From Dactylococcopsis salina PCC 8305 (GTDB lineage: Bacteria > Cyanobacteriota > Cyanobacteriia > Cyanobacteriales > Rubidibacteraceae): DNA of 64,000 bases. Positions 26,827 through 34,553 of the stretch are shown here, one piece after another. The stretch's first letter is position 1. Every line of letters begins with the position of its first letter. The stretch is taken from the NCBI RefSeq assembly GCF_000317615.1, contig NC_019780.1, positions 2,687,840 to 2,751,839 of the forward strand, written 5' to 3'. The notes under the pieces were generated by a model, which did no database searches, was not told where the DNA came from, and saw nothing but the letters and a program-made list of their open reading frames with translations. Both the position numbers and the translations under genes were made by a program.

Positions 26827-27050
26827 TTACTAACTTCTATGGTAGTGAAAAATTTGGGAGAACTCTCAGGCAAGGGAAACTCTTCCAAATAGAGTCGTGT
26901 TGCTTCTTTCAGCCCATTAATCGCTTCCTCCATTGTCTCTCCTTGATCAACTGTTCCTACCTCTGGACATTCAGCGATATACATTTCATCTTCTTTATAA
27001 AGAATTACTGTAAAACTGCGAGTTTTGGTGTGCTGACCCTCATTTGTCAT
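26769..27050 (-). CDS. hicB: HicB-type antitoxin, C-terminus run on into hicA
   Basis: HicB fold: SFTVILYKEDEMYIAECPEVGTVDQGETMEEAINGLKEAT. The start is ATG 27050 (MTNEGQ), 9 nt after GGAGG; a TTG 3 codons upstream is less likely. The normal end is expected near EFPLPESSPKFFTTIEVS, but the frame continues for about 19 residues in the hicA region (KALSYHESLARRQSRYWNA), consistent with a junction indel. It would neutralise and autoregulate HicA. Confidence 0.75.
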   Translation of the reverse strand: MTNEGQHTKTRSFTVILYKEDEMYIAECPEVGTVDQGETMEEAINGLKEATRLYLEEFPLPESSPKFFTTIEVSKALSYHESLARRQSRYWNA

Positions 27051-27161
27051 CGGAAACAACCTCCATTGATTCTATTTGCAAGATCGTAAGTTTCTTGAAC
27101 ACTCATCTTTTTAATAGTCCCTCTTTGTCTAGCTTTTGCTTTTCTTCTTGACCAAAGTTAT

Positions 27162-27347
27162 CTATGGCGGTGGAATATCCAAGTCTTTACAAATTTTCTT
27201 AGCTAGAATGTCTCTGATCTCTCGATGACGAGGAATAGTCGTTTTCGCTTGGGTTTTTGGATTCCACCAAATTGAGTGCTTACCTCCCTCACGTAATAAT
27301 TCACATCCCGCTTTTTGAAGGTAACGGATCAAATCGTTTCGTTTCAT
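27162..27347 (-). CDS. hicA: HicA toxin
   Basis: The 61-aa HicA mRNA interferase shows MKRNDLIRYLQKAGCELLREGGKHSIWWNP with the active His in GGKHS, then TTIPRHREIRDILAKKICKDL. It starts in an ATGA overlap with the hicB-like gene, so antitoxin is translated first. It is complete, in contrast to the neighbouring start-less hicA. Confidence 0.82.
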   Translation of the reverse strand: MKRNDLIRYLQKAGCELLREGGKHSIWWNPKTQAKTTIPRHREIRDILAKKICKDLDIPPP

Positions 27348-27556
27348 GTAGTGATGAAAACTTCTTCGTAGTTGTCTATTGCTTCTCTACGGGCTTCCTC
27401 GCGATTTAATTCCAGAATATCTTGTAGAGCTTCTCGTAAACTTTCAATCAGTTCCTCTTTAGTCGCTTCCTGAGCGTTAACCCCTTTTACTTCTTCGATC
27501 CATCCAATCCACCAATCGCCATCTTTTTTAAGAATTGCTGTAAATTGAGTCGCCAT
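27344..27556 (-). CDS. hicB: HicB-like antitoxin (short form)
   Basis: The 70-aa protein MATQFTAILKKDGDWWIGWIEEVKGVNAQEATKEELIESLREAL has the HicB partial RNase H-like fold. It lacks a separate C-terminal DNA-binding domain. It overlaps the downstream hicA by 4 bp, forming a standard module. Confidence 0.8.
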   Translation of the reverse strand: MATQFTAILKKDGDWWIGWIEEVKGVNAQEATKEELIESLREALQDILELNREEARREAIDNYEEVFITT

Positions 27557-27680
27557 AAATCATGATATTTAAAAAAAGCTGTTCTAATTATAGCAATTCC
27601 CACTAAACATGAGGTTCAGCGTAAGTGATTTATAATACTAGATTATGGCAAGCTCTTATCAAGAATCACGATCGAGCCAT

Positions 27681-27770
27681 CCGTTGACTATGACACCCAC
27701 TTCTCTTAAAACAAAGGCAACCCCTTGTGGTTGGAGTAATTCCTCGATCGCGTCAGCAATTTGAGCCGTT
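27681..27770 (-). pseudogene. Fragment of a second folE, beside a repeat of the phosphoesterase 3' end
   Basis: On the minus strand [18 protein letters not shown] matches residues 144-161 of the complete FolE at 29155 ([18 protein letters not shown]). At 27681-27700 the plus strand repeats 19 of 20 bases of 26536-26555, the last codons of the second phosphoesterase. Both are remnants marking past rearrangement. Confidence 0.7.
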
Positions 27771-28166
27771 TGGGGCGATCGGAGTCTTCAAAGGGGGTAA
27801 GGGAGGAATACGGGCTAAAATTCCTTTTTGTAAAACTTCTGGGCGGTCTTGACGTTTAATGAGTCCATCATTACTAGCAAAGTATTGTTCGGCAAATCTC
27901 AATATAGAAGAGGGACTGGTTATCGGTGGCAAATCACCAAACATCAAAGTAGTTTTATTGGGTGCAGCAAAAGCCACAGCACAGGGACGATTACAAGCAC
28001 TCAGACAACTAACTTCTTGAATGATAAATTCATCTTTGTATTGCCAGTTTGCTCGTAATTCTTTTAAGCGATCGGATAAATGTTTTCCGCCTCTTTGTCC
28101 TAAATAATCCTTTTGTTGAAGAGAGAAAGCACAGGAGCTACAGACAAATATAGTGTGTTTGCTCAT
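27753..28166 (-). CDS. DUF1636 family predicted metal-binding protein
   Basis: The 137-aa protein carries FVCSSCAF near the start and SCLSACNRPCAVAF in the middle, a thioredoxin-like ferredoxin type Cys pattern seen in DUF1636. These proteins often accompany CobW-type genes. Family similarity ends at LQKGILARIPP; the last 13 residues (from LPPLK) are encoded by a G/C repeat and the folE fragment, so the natural stop has been displaced. It lies last in a minus-strand run folE-hisI-28194-this gene. Confidence 0.75.
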   Translation of the reverse strand: MSKHTIFVCSSCAFSLQQKDYLGQRGGKHLSDRLKELRANWQYKDEFIIQEVSCLSACNRPCAVAFAAPNKTTLMFGDLPPITSPSSILRFAEQYFASNDGLIKRQDRPEVLQKGILARIPPLPPLKTPIAPNGSNC

Positions 28167-28193
28167 CTTAATTAAAGTTTGATATTTTACTAT

Positions 28194-28448
28194 TTATTGT
28201 TCAATTAATTGCTCTATATCCGTTCGCTCTATTTCAGCTATTGATTTATGAATTTTGTATTGTTTTGGAGCTTCCTCCATGATGACAATCGCTGTTTCAA
28301 TGGGCGGACAACCTGGTTCGTGACAGGTTAATTGATTTAAAGAAATAGTGACTGTTTCGTCTAGACTTAAAGTTTCAGTTAGCCAAGTTTTGATTTGTTT
28401 TACCTTTGCAGAATCGGCTTTTAAATTAGTTCGAGAAAAGAAATCCAT
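28194..28448 (-). CDS. Small conserved-looking protein with CHEPGCPPIET motif
   Basis: This 84-aa protein MDFFSRTNLKADSAKVKQIKTWLTE... is soluble and mixed alpha/beta. The motif TCHEPGCPPIETAIVIM has the look of a metal or cofactor site with two Cys and one His. It sits between hisI and the DUF1636 gene in the same direction (27 bp from the latter). I do not recognise a characterised family; a role in metal handling is inferred only from position. Confidence 0.65.
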   Translation of the reverse strand: MDFFSRTNLKADSAKVKQIKTWLTETLSLDETVTISLNQLTCHEPGCPPIETAIVIMEEAPKQYKIHKSIAEIERTDIEQLIEQ

Positions 28449-28510
28449 TAGCTTTACCAGGGCAAATTGGGCAGACTAAATTTTTTGTTAATTAAAGCGA
28501 CTCGCTAAAT

Positions 28511-28996
28511 TTACAATTGTGTCGGGTTGAGCGCATCACTATAAACTGTTTTCGGGTCAAATGTTTTCTCCTCTTCCGTGAACACTAACTGAATTGGTTG
28601 CTGGGAATCAGTAGCACTTTTTCCCGTAGCAATACGGCGATAAAAACAAGAACGATAACCTACGTGACAACTAGCTCCTGAACCAGCCACTTTAACCTGC
28701 ATCCACAGACAATCTTGGTCGTCATCAATCGCTAACTGCTGTAGTTTTTGCACCAGTCCACTAGATTGACCTTTATGCCATAACTGCTGACGACTACGGC
28801 TATAATAATGAGCCTCTCCCGTTTCAATGGTTTTAACTAACGCCTCTTCGTTCATATAGGCGTGCATCAGCACTTCTCCCGTGTTGACATCGGTGGTAAC
28901 TACTGGAATCAAACCATTGGTATCAAATTTGGGAGCAAGTAAGAAACCAGACTCAACCTGTTCTACGGAAGTGCGGGCGGTAAATAGGGGATTCAT
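28511..28996 (-). CDS. hisI: Phosphoribosyl-AMP cyclohydrolase (HisI), probable zinc-regulon copy
   Basis: The 161-aa single-domain HisI (no HisE fusion) opens the adenine ring of PR-AMP in histidine synthesis. [34 protein letters not shown] and [12 protein letters not shown] are present; Cys 96, 110 and 117 are the zinc ligands of the family and the Asp cluster binds Mg. Duplicate HisI genes in zinc-responsive clusters are known. It lies 158 bp downstream of folE and may share its Zur-controlled promoter, though a hairpin lies between. Confidence 0.9.
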   Translation of the reverse strand: MNPLFTARTSVEQVESGFLLAPKFDTNGLIPVVTTDVNTGEVLMHAYMNEEALVKTIETGEAHYYSRSRQQLWHKGQSSGLVQKLQQLAIDDDQDCLWMQVKVAGSGASCHVGYRSCFYRRIATGKSATDSQQPIQLVFTEEEKTFDPKTVYSDALNPTQL

Positions 28997-29089
28997 ATTT
29001 TCTTCGCGCTCTCTGACTCCTGCGGGAGAGGAAAGCGCGTCCTCCAGTTTGTGTGTTTACAATTAACGGTGAAAGATAGGAAGGAAAAA

Positions 29090-29125
29090 TAGGTAGAGAC
29101 ATGGAGTGTGAGTGGTCTCTACCTA
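29090..29125. repeat. 11-bp stem hairpin between folE and hisI
   Basis: TAGGTAGAGAC (29090-29100) pairs perfectly with GTCTCTACCTA (29115-29125) over a 14-nt loop. The arm is shared with the dispersed GTAGAGACGT repeats, so it may be an inserted repeat that also attenuates read-through. Confidence 0.6.
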
Positions 29126-29154
29126 TCAGCACGCGAAAAAAAAGAGGATTAAAA

Positions 29155-29796
29155 CTATCGGAAGTTTTGGGGGTGTTGAATCAGACTCATAAATTCTTGT
29201 CGCGTTTTTGGATCGTCGGCAAATACCCCACGCATGGCACTAGAAACTGTCCAAGAGCCTGGCTTTTGCACGCCTCGCATAACCATACACATATGGGTTG
29301 CTTCGACCACAACTGCTACTCCTTTGGGTTGGAGTAATCCCTCAATCGCGTCAGCAATTTGAGCCGTTAAGCGTTCTTGGACTTGCAAGCGTCGCCCATA
29401 CATTTCGCAAATCCGTGCTAACTTCGATAATCCGATCACTTTTCCGTTGGGCATATAAGCAACATGGACGCGACCAATAATGGGCAGAATATGGTGTTCA
29501 CAAGAACTAAATAAATCAATATCTCGAACCAAGACCATCTCATCGGTATCTTCGTGAAAAACCGCCCCATTGAGTAAGTCGTCTATGGATTGATGATAGC
29601 CAGAGGTTAGGAATTGAAGGGCTTTAACCACTCGTTTCGGAGTATCGAGTAATCCTTCGCGATCGGGGTCTTCTCCTAATCCTAGCAATAAAGTGCGGAC
29701 AGCTTGGCGCATCTCTTCTTCAGAGACCACTGGCTGGGCTTCGGTTTCTAGAGAAGGTAAAGCAGGAGATGGAGATTCTTGGGTTGATAAAGTCAT
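29155..29796 (-). CDS. folE: GTP cyclohydrolase I, type IA (zinc-dependent)
   Basis: The 213-aa enzyme makes dihydroneopterin triphosphate from GTP for folate and pterins. Zinc ligands are intact: Cys99 and His102 in SSCEHH, Cys170 in [10 protein letters not shown]. It is therefore the zinc-using IA type, not the metal-flexible FolE2, although a perfect Zur box stands 71 bp upstream. Raising the dose of a zinc enzyme, or supplying a variant with tighter zinc affinity, would be possible reasons. The first 25 residues are a poorly conserved extension. Confidence 0.93.
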   Translation of the reverse strand: MTLSTQESPSPALPSLETEAQPVVSEEEMRQAVRTLLLGLGEDPDREGLLDTPKRVVKALQFLTSGYHQSIDDLLNGAVFHEDTDEMVLVRDIDLFSSCEHHILPIIGRVHVAYMPNGKVIGLSKLARICEMYGRRLQVQERLTAQIADAIEGLLQPKGVAVVVEATHMCMVMRGVQKPGSWTVSSAMRGVFADDPKTRQEFMSLIQHPQNFR

Positions 29797-29866
29797 AAAG
29801 TCTTCTTCAAAAATAATGGTATTGACAACGATTCATGGAATCGAGTGGGTCACGTTCTTCTACAAA

Positions 29867-29885
29867 AATGATAATCATTATCATT
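29867..29885. promoter_or_regulatory. Zur box B (folE)
   Basis: AATGATAATCATTATCATT is a perfect 19-bp palindrome in the 120-bp gap between folE (start 29796) and the thrS2 stop (29917). It would control folE and perhaps hisI onward. Confidence 0.88.
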
Positions 29886-29916
29886 CTAAGCTAAAATTCC
29901 TAATTCTGCAATTCAA

Positions 29917-31613
29917 CTAAATTGGCTGGCTCATTTTTGCCACCAGTTCAGCGACAGAAAGAGTTCCTAACTCCCCTTCTTTGCGAGTGCGGACACTTAA
30001 CATTCCACTTTCCACCTCACGCTTACCGATGACTGCTACCACTGGAATCTTTTCCATTTCAGCAGTCCGAATTTGTTTCCCAAGCCGATCGCCGCTGGTA
30101 TCAACTTCAATGCGAAATCCTTGCTGTCTCAACTCCTGAGCAACCTGATCAGCATAATCTCGTTGGGCATCACTAACGGGGAGTAATCGCACTTGTGTTG
30201 GTGATAACCATAAGGGGAAATCTCCAGCATAGTTTTCCACTAAAACCCCAAAAAATCTCTCTAGAGAGCCAAAAATGGCGCGATGAATCATAATGGGACG
30301 TTGGCGCGATCCATCATCTGCCATGTAGCTAAGATTAAACCGTTCTGGTAGGTTAAAATCAACTTGAATGGTGGAACATTGCCAAAGCCGACCAATGGCA
30401 TCTTTAATCTTTAAGTCAATTTTCGGACCATAAAAAGCCCCGCCCCCTTCGTCTAAAACATAATCCCAACCTTTGGTTTCTAACGCCTGAACAAGAGAAT
30501 TGGTGGCTAACTCCCACCCTTGATCTGTTCCCACTGATTTACTGGGTCGAGTGGAAAGGTTAATTTCATATTGAGTAAAGCCAAAGGCTGATAAAATTTT
30601 CTCTGTGAGATTTAGCACGCCTAAAATTTCATCAGTCACTTGTTGAGGTAAGCAGAAAATGTGAGCATCATCTTGTGTAAAGCCACGAACCCGCATTAAA
30701 CCATGTAAGACACCTGAGCGCTCATAGCGATAAACGGTTCCCAACTCTGCCCATCGTATCGGCAATTCTCGATAAGAACGTTGCTGAGTTTGATAGGTCA
30801 GCACATGGAAGGGACAGTTCATGGGTTTAATTTGATATTGCTTCTCTTCAATTTCCATCGGCTTGAACATATTGTCCTGATAGAAATCAGCGTGTCCAGA
30901 TGTTTTCCATAACCCCAAACTAGCCAGATGAGGCGTGTAAAGTAACTCATATCCTCCATCAAGATGAGCTTTACGCCAATAATCTTCAATTGCTGTTCCA
31001 TAAATCCGTTGCAACTGAGGATTATTTTCGTTACCGCGCCAATAAGCGCTTTCTCTACGCTTTCTAAGGCAAAAGCATTGGGATTAATTTCTCCAGTAAA
31101 GGTCACATGAGGTCCTTCACATAAATCCCACCAGTAATCGTGATTTTTGGGTTTAGCTTGAGGAGGAACTGACTTAAAGAGAGAGGGTTCTCCTTCTGTT
31201 ACAGGAACAGAATCAGGAAAACCGATATAGTACCGTGTGACGGGTTCGTCTGTGGGAATACTTTCTAGAATTTCTAATTTGTAGGGTTCTCCCAGTTCTT
31301 CAATTTCAGTCCGCATCTCTTCCCGAGAAACTTCTTCACGAACAATGGGTAAATTGGCTCCAACGATCCGTCGCATTTCTGCTTCAATTTGACTCAGGTC
31401 TTCTGGCGTGAACGGTTGAGTTCGATCGAAGTCGTAATAGAATCCTGTTTCTGTCCAGGGTCCAATAGTTACTTTGGTTTCTGGGAACAGATTTTGCACT
31501 GCCATTGCCATAATATGGGCGCAAGTATGACGACGAATGCGTAACAGGGTTTGCGGATCGCTTTGAGAAATTGGCTCTTGGACGGATGACTGTTGGTGAA
31601 TTTGACTGACCAT
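29917..31613 (-). pseudogene. thrS2: Second threonyl-tRNA synthetase (ThrS2), frameshifted
   Basis: Two overlapping frames together make a ThrRS of about 565 aa lacking the N-terminal TGS domain. The first part has the editing-domain lines RRHTCAHIMAMAV and LCEGPHV; the second has the catalytic core with zinc ligands in KPMNCPFH, DDAHIFC and MIHRAIFGS, then an anticodon-binding domain ending at 29917. The frame breaks at 31046-31049, where GCGC replaces an expected GC: deleting one GC restores VEKAYWRGNENNPQLQRIYG. Zur-controlled ThrS2 copies are known in cyanobacteria. It may be a pseudogene or a recent or sequencing error. Confidence 0.85.
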
Positions 31614-31659
31614 GAGAAATGTTACTGATTTAAATGCTGGATATTTACGCTGACCAACG

Positions 31660-31702
31660 GTCAGAGCAGGCGCCTTCCGTTTAGGAAGGCGCCTGCTCTG
31701 AC
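31660..31702. repeat. 19-bp perfect inverted repeat in the thrS2 leader
   Basis: The left arm 31660-31678 and right arm 31684-31702 are perfectly complementary over 19 bp with a 5-nt loop (GTTTA). It lies between the Zur box and the thrS2 start, 46 bp before the ATG, so it would form a very stable hairpin in the mRNA leader. No long U-tract follows on the minus strand. Confidence 0.92.
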
Positions 31703-31753
31703 TTGAGTATCGCGATCGCGTTTAGTTAACTTCAATGACGACATTGCTAGTAT

Positions 31754-31771
31754 AATGATAATCATTATTAA
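31754..31771. promoter_or_regulatory. Zur box C (thrS2)
   Basis: ATGATAATCATTATTAA at 31755-31771 matches 15 of 17 positions of the perfect boxes; it is the weakest of the six. It is 141 bp upstream of thrS2, the longest box-to-start distance here. Confidence 0.72.
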
Positions 31772-31839
31772 AATAACACAGAATCGTAACGTAGATGGGA
31801 ATAGCATCAGCCTGTAACCGATAACCGTAAAGCATTGCC

Positions 31840-31926
31840 ATGCCAAGCAGAAGTTCTGTTTCTGATTCTGCGATATATCAGACAAGCCGTGCCAAGCGCA
31901 TCACGATTGATCTAGACGACATCTGA
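31840..31926 (+). CDS. Possible 28-aa ORF or gene remnant
   Basis: The frame MPSRSSVSDSAIYQTS...AKRITIDLDDI then stop is short and has no clear ribosome site. The IYQTSRAKRITIDLDD segment looks like the start of a small protein that is cut off. It diverges from thrS2 across Zur box C. The family is not recognised. Confidence 0.25.
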   Translation: MPSRSSVSDSAIYQTSRAKRITIDLDDI

Positions 31927-31938
31927 TTCCTTGTTCCT

Positions 31939-32208
31939 TTACGCTGCTATCCGTGACTCGGGCTCTTGCACTTCAACATAGGCGAACACCAACTCCCGAA
32001 GTTCGGGATTATCCAAATGGTATTCAATTGATTGACTCTCAGGTACGACTTGCCCGACTTCTCGATAGGTTTCTAAATTAATCTGAATGGCTTCACGGGC
32101 TGCTTGTTTTGCTGCTTCAATCGTGTCTCCATAGGTTACGATCGCTAAATCGGGTACTTGCACAGCAAATCCAGCTTCAGTTTGCTCCAGCATGATGAGA
32201 TAGCGCAT
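31939..32208 (-). CDS. hicB: HicB-type antitoxin
   Basis: The 89-aa protein MRYLIMLEQTEAGFAVQVPDLAIVTYGDTIEAAKQAAREAI has the HicB N-terminal fold and a short C-terminal helix region. ATG 32208 overlaps the hicA stop (TGATG); GTG one codon upstream is the alternative. It is translationally coupled to the toxin gene before it. Confidence 0.82.
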   Translation of the reverse strand: MRYLIMLEQTEAGFAVQVPDLAIVTYGDTIEAAKQAAREAIQINLETYREVGQVVPESQSIEYHLDNPELRELVFAYVEVQEPESRIAA

Positions 32209-32408
32209 CACTTGACCTCTAGTTTAATTTTCTTCACGGTGTTAACTGCCCGTCCGATCGGAACGTCTTTCTGCGGATGCACAATGGTAACCACAAACCG
32301 ACTTTCCTGGTGCTTAAAGTTATGATGGTCTCCTTTGACACTGACCAGTTCCCAGCCATATTCTTCAGCCAGCTTTATCAACTCTCGACTGGTGTACCGT
32401 TTGGGCAT
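32208..32408 (-). CDS. hicA: HicA toxin
   Basis: The 66-aa protein MPKRYTSRELIKLAEEYGWELVSVKGDHHNFKHQ ... VPIGRAVNTVKKIKLEV has a dsRBD-like HicA fold with the catalytic His in KGDHHNF. The toxin gene is first in this module, the reverse of the pair at 27162-27556. Intergenic 32409-32657 upstream shows no gene. Confidence 0.82.
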   Translation of the reverse strand: MPKRYTSRELIKLAEEYGWELVSVKGDHHNFKHQESRFVVTIVHPQKDVPIGRAVNTVKKIKLEVK

Positions 32409-32657
32409 CGGTCAAATGAGAAAGTTAGTAGCCATTGACAATAATTGAATTTTATCATCTTTGAACATAGATTTTAAAATGTTAAGTTTTACAAATATCT
32501 GAATCACCCCCATTCGTATAATATTCCATTGATTGTAACTCCCGCAATAACAGCAGCAATCATAATACCTAGATCGTCTTGCGCGATCGAATCTTCGATT
32601 CGGGGCAAGTTGCCATCGCGGGAATTAATCTGTTAACAACCCTAACAATTTTCAGAT

Positions 32658-32905
32658 TCAACGTCGTTGTCGTCGCAAAATTAACCAAGTCATGATCGGT
32701 GCGCCTAACAGTGCTGTCACTGCATTTAGAGGCAAGACAACATCCCGACCTGGCATTTGCGCGATTGCGCTCCGCGCACCGAGCGCTGCGCTCGATCGAA
32801 TCGGCAAAGAGGGCTAAAGTTGCTCTCATTAGGGCATTTGCTGGAATTAATAACTGGTGATCTAAGGTGCGAAACAAACTGCGACACAAATGGGGAACTG
32901 CAATA
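32658..32905 (-). pseudogene. Remnant of a FecCD/BtuC-type ABC permease
   Basis: Only the C-terminal end survives. AVPHLCRSLFRTLDHQLLIPANALM.ATLALFADSIER matches the family's 'PHL-x-R ... D-x-R/Q-x-LLP-x-SAL-x-GA-x-x-LL-x-AD' segment, then a frame change at a G/C-rich insert (about 32755-32800), then MPGRDVVLPLNAVTALLGAPIMTWLILRRQRR and stop. These permeases carry siderophores, haem or cobalamin. The rest of the operon is gone. Confidence 0.75.
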
Positions 32906-32947
32906 TACCTTGTTTTGAAAACTTTTGCAAATTCCCACCATATTTAA

Positions 32948-33542
32948 TCATCGTTTGACCACAAGACAATTGCGACCGAAACGCTCAATTACTCCTTGTT
33001 GTTCTAAGGTTTTTAAAAGGCGGGTGACTGTCACACGGGAACTACCAATGGCATCAGCAAGTTCTTGATGAGTTAACTTGAAACAGATTTGCCACCCTTC
33101 TTTTACGGGTTGCCCAAACTTGCGGGCTAACCAAAATAAGAATAGACGTAACCGTTCTTGTAAAGGTTCACAGCGACCCCCCTTACATCCCCCCTACTAG
33201 GGGGGAAAGAGGGGGGTCACTTTGCTGACAGCGCTGAGATAAACACTCTCCCCAACTCGACCACAGCGTCGCAGGAACTTGTTGTGCTTCTACAGGGGTG
33301 CAACATTCTACCTGATAGGGAGAAACCACTGATAAGGCTTGACCAACTAATTCTCCTTTGCCCCAATAGCCCAAAATAATGGTGTTTCCTTGCTCATTCC
33401 AAGTGTAAGTTTTCACGACTCCAGTTTCAATCAGCCCAGCCCAATTTTTCCAAATTGGTAGATGCTGTCCTTGTATGAAGCGTGCTTGTTTCGTGAAACT
33501 CAATGGCTGTGTAGGGAAAGGGTTTTGCTCGGCACTCATCAT
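32948..33542 (-). pseudogene. Crp/Fnr-family regulator split by a 44-bp repeat element
   Basis: The N-terminal part (from MMSAEQNPFPTQ) has a cyclic-nucleotide-binding-like barrel (LIETGVVKTYTWNEQGNTIILGYWGKGELVGQ). The C-terminal part (CEPLQERLRLFLFWLARKFGQPV ... LTHQELADAIGSSRVTVTRLLKTLEQQGVIERFGRN) is a Crp-type winged helix. Between them the repeat at 33175-33218 brings a stop codon and a +1 shift. The pieces join naturally at RCQQ-CEPLQERL. It probably regulated an adjacent uptake system. Confidence 0.85.
33175..33218. repeat. 44-bp hairpin repeat inserted in the Crp-like gene
   Basis: Ends are GACCCCCC and GGGGGGTC. On the minus strand the order is C6, C6, G6, G6 tracts separated by 5, 5 and 6 bases. 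The inner 42 bp differ at only two positions from the element in the FAD gene (36811-36837 joined to 38049-38063). Confidence 0.9.
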
Positions 33543-33597
33543 AGTAATTAGGAATTTTTTTCAATTATTTCTATTTTACACTTAAATTAAAGATTCG

Positions 33598-34422
33598 TTA
33601 AGCTCTTCTCACTGCGATCGCGCTCAAAAAGACACCGAACTGAGTGGCGACAATACTCGGACCCGAAGGTAAATCAAACAGCGCAGAGAGGATAATGCCC
33701 AATAGCGCACAGAACACCCCGAAACTGGCAGAAAACAACACATAATGACTAAAACCGCGACTCAATAATCGTGCTGTACAAGCGGGAATCACCACAAAAG
33801 CACTGACGAGTAAAACGCCTACTGCTTTGATGGAAACGGCGACAACTAAAGAGAGGAGAACAATAAATAAGGTACGATGAAGGGAAACGGAAATGCCCCG
33901 CGCGATCGCGAGAGATTCATTTAAAGTCAGTAACAGTTGAGTCCGCAAGGTTAAACCAATAAAAGCCAGACAACACAGCAAGAGGAAACCGCTTAATATT
34001 AAATCCCTTTCTCCCACAGCGAGAATATCCCCAAAGAGTAAACTGTTGATGCTTCCTTTGTACTGATCGACAAAACTGAGAATAATAATCCCCACAGCTA
34101 GAGAAGAGGAATAAACGATATTCAGTAACGCATCTGTCCAGAGTTCTGTCCGTTGCAAAAGATAGGCAATACCAAACGCAAAAATGACTGCAAAGGGTAA
34201 CAAAATCAGGGAGGGATTCAACCCCAACAGTAACCCCAGACTAATCCCCAAAAGTGCCGAGTGTCCTAAAGCATCACTGAAGAAAGACAACTGTCTTAAA
34301 ATCGTGAAACTGCCTAAGATTCCTCCCATTAACCCTGTGAGAACACCACCAATCAAGGCGCGTTGCATGAAAGGAAATTCTAATAACCCTAAAGCGCGGG
34401 TGATTTCGGTTTCTAAAATCAT
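33598..34422 (-). CDS. znuB: Zinc ABC transporter permease
   Basis: The 274-aa inner-membrane protein has about eight hydrophobic segments and the family lines RALIGGVLTGLMGGILGSF, LRQLSFFSDALGHSALLGI, and VVAVSIKAVGVLLVSAFVVIPA. It is the third gene of the znuA-znuC-znuB operon, after a 131-bp gap that holds a dispersed repeat. It imports Zn2+ (family also includes Mn/Fe importers), with znuA supplying the His-rich loop that favours zinc. Confidence 0.93.
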   Translation of the reverse strand: MILETEITRALGLLEFPFMQRALIGGVLTGLMGGILGSFTILRQLSFFSDALGHSALLGISLGLLLGLNPSLILLPFAVIFAFGIAYLLQRTELWTDALLNIVYSSSLAVGIIILSFVDQYKGSINSLLFGDILAVGERDLILSGFLLLCCLAFIGLTLRTQLLLTLNESLAIARGISVSLHRTLFIVLLSLVVAVSIKAVGVLLVSAFVVIPACTARLLSRGFSHYVLFSASFGVFCALLGIILSALFDLPSGPSIVATQFGVFLSAIAVRRA

Positions 34423-34432
34423 TGCTTATACC

Positions 34433-34547
34433 ATTTCTAAAAAGTCAAGTACAGTTGATCCGCGCCTTCGGCAAGCTCAGGGCAACGCCTTAGCCCCCCT
34501 TAGTAAGGGGGGTTGGGGGGATCACAATATAGCGCAAGTTGATTAAA
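34433..34547. repeat. MITE-like repeat between znuC and znuB
   Basis: TTATACCATTTC then AAAAAGTCAAGTACAGTTGATCC matches the left part of the repeat at 44581, and a CCCCCC/GGGGGG hairpin follows (34497-34520). The middle and right end differ, so this is a diverged or chimeric copy. It lies inside the znu operon and may affect znuB expression. Confidence 0.75.
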
Positions 34548-34553
34548 ATGGGA

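Noticed and set aside
31661-31885. 74-aa minus-strand ORF upstream of thrS2
   Set aside because: It reads through the 19-bp hairpin and across the Zur box and has no family similarity.
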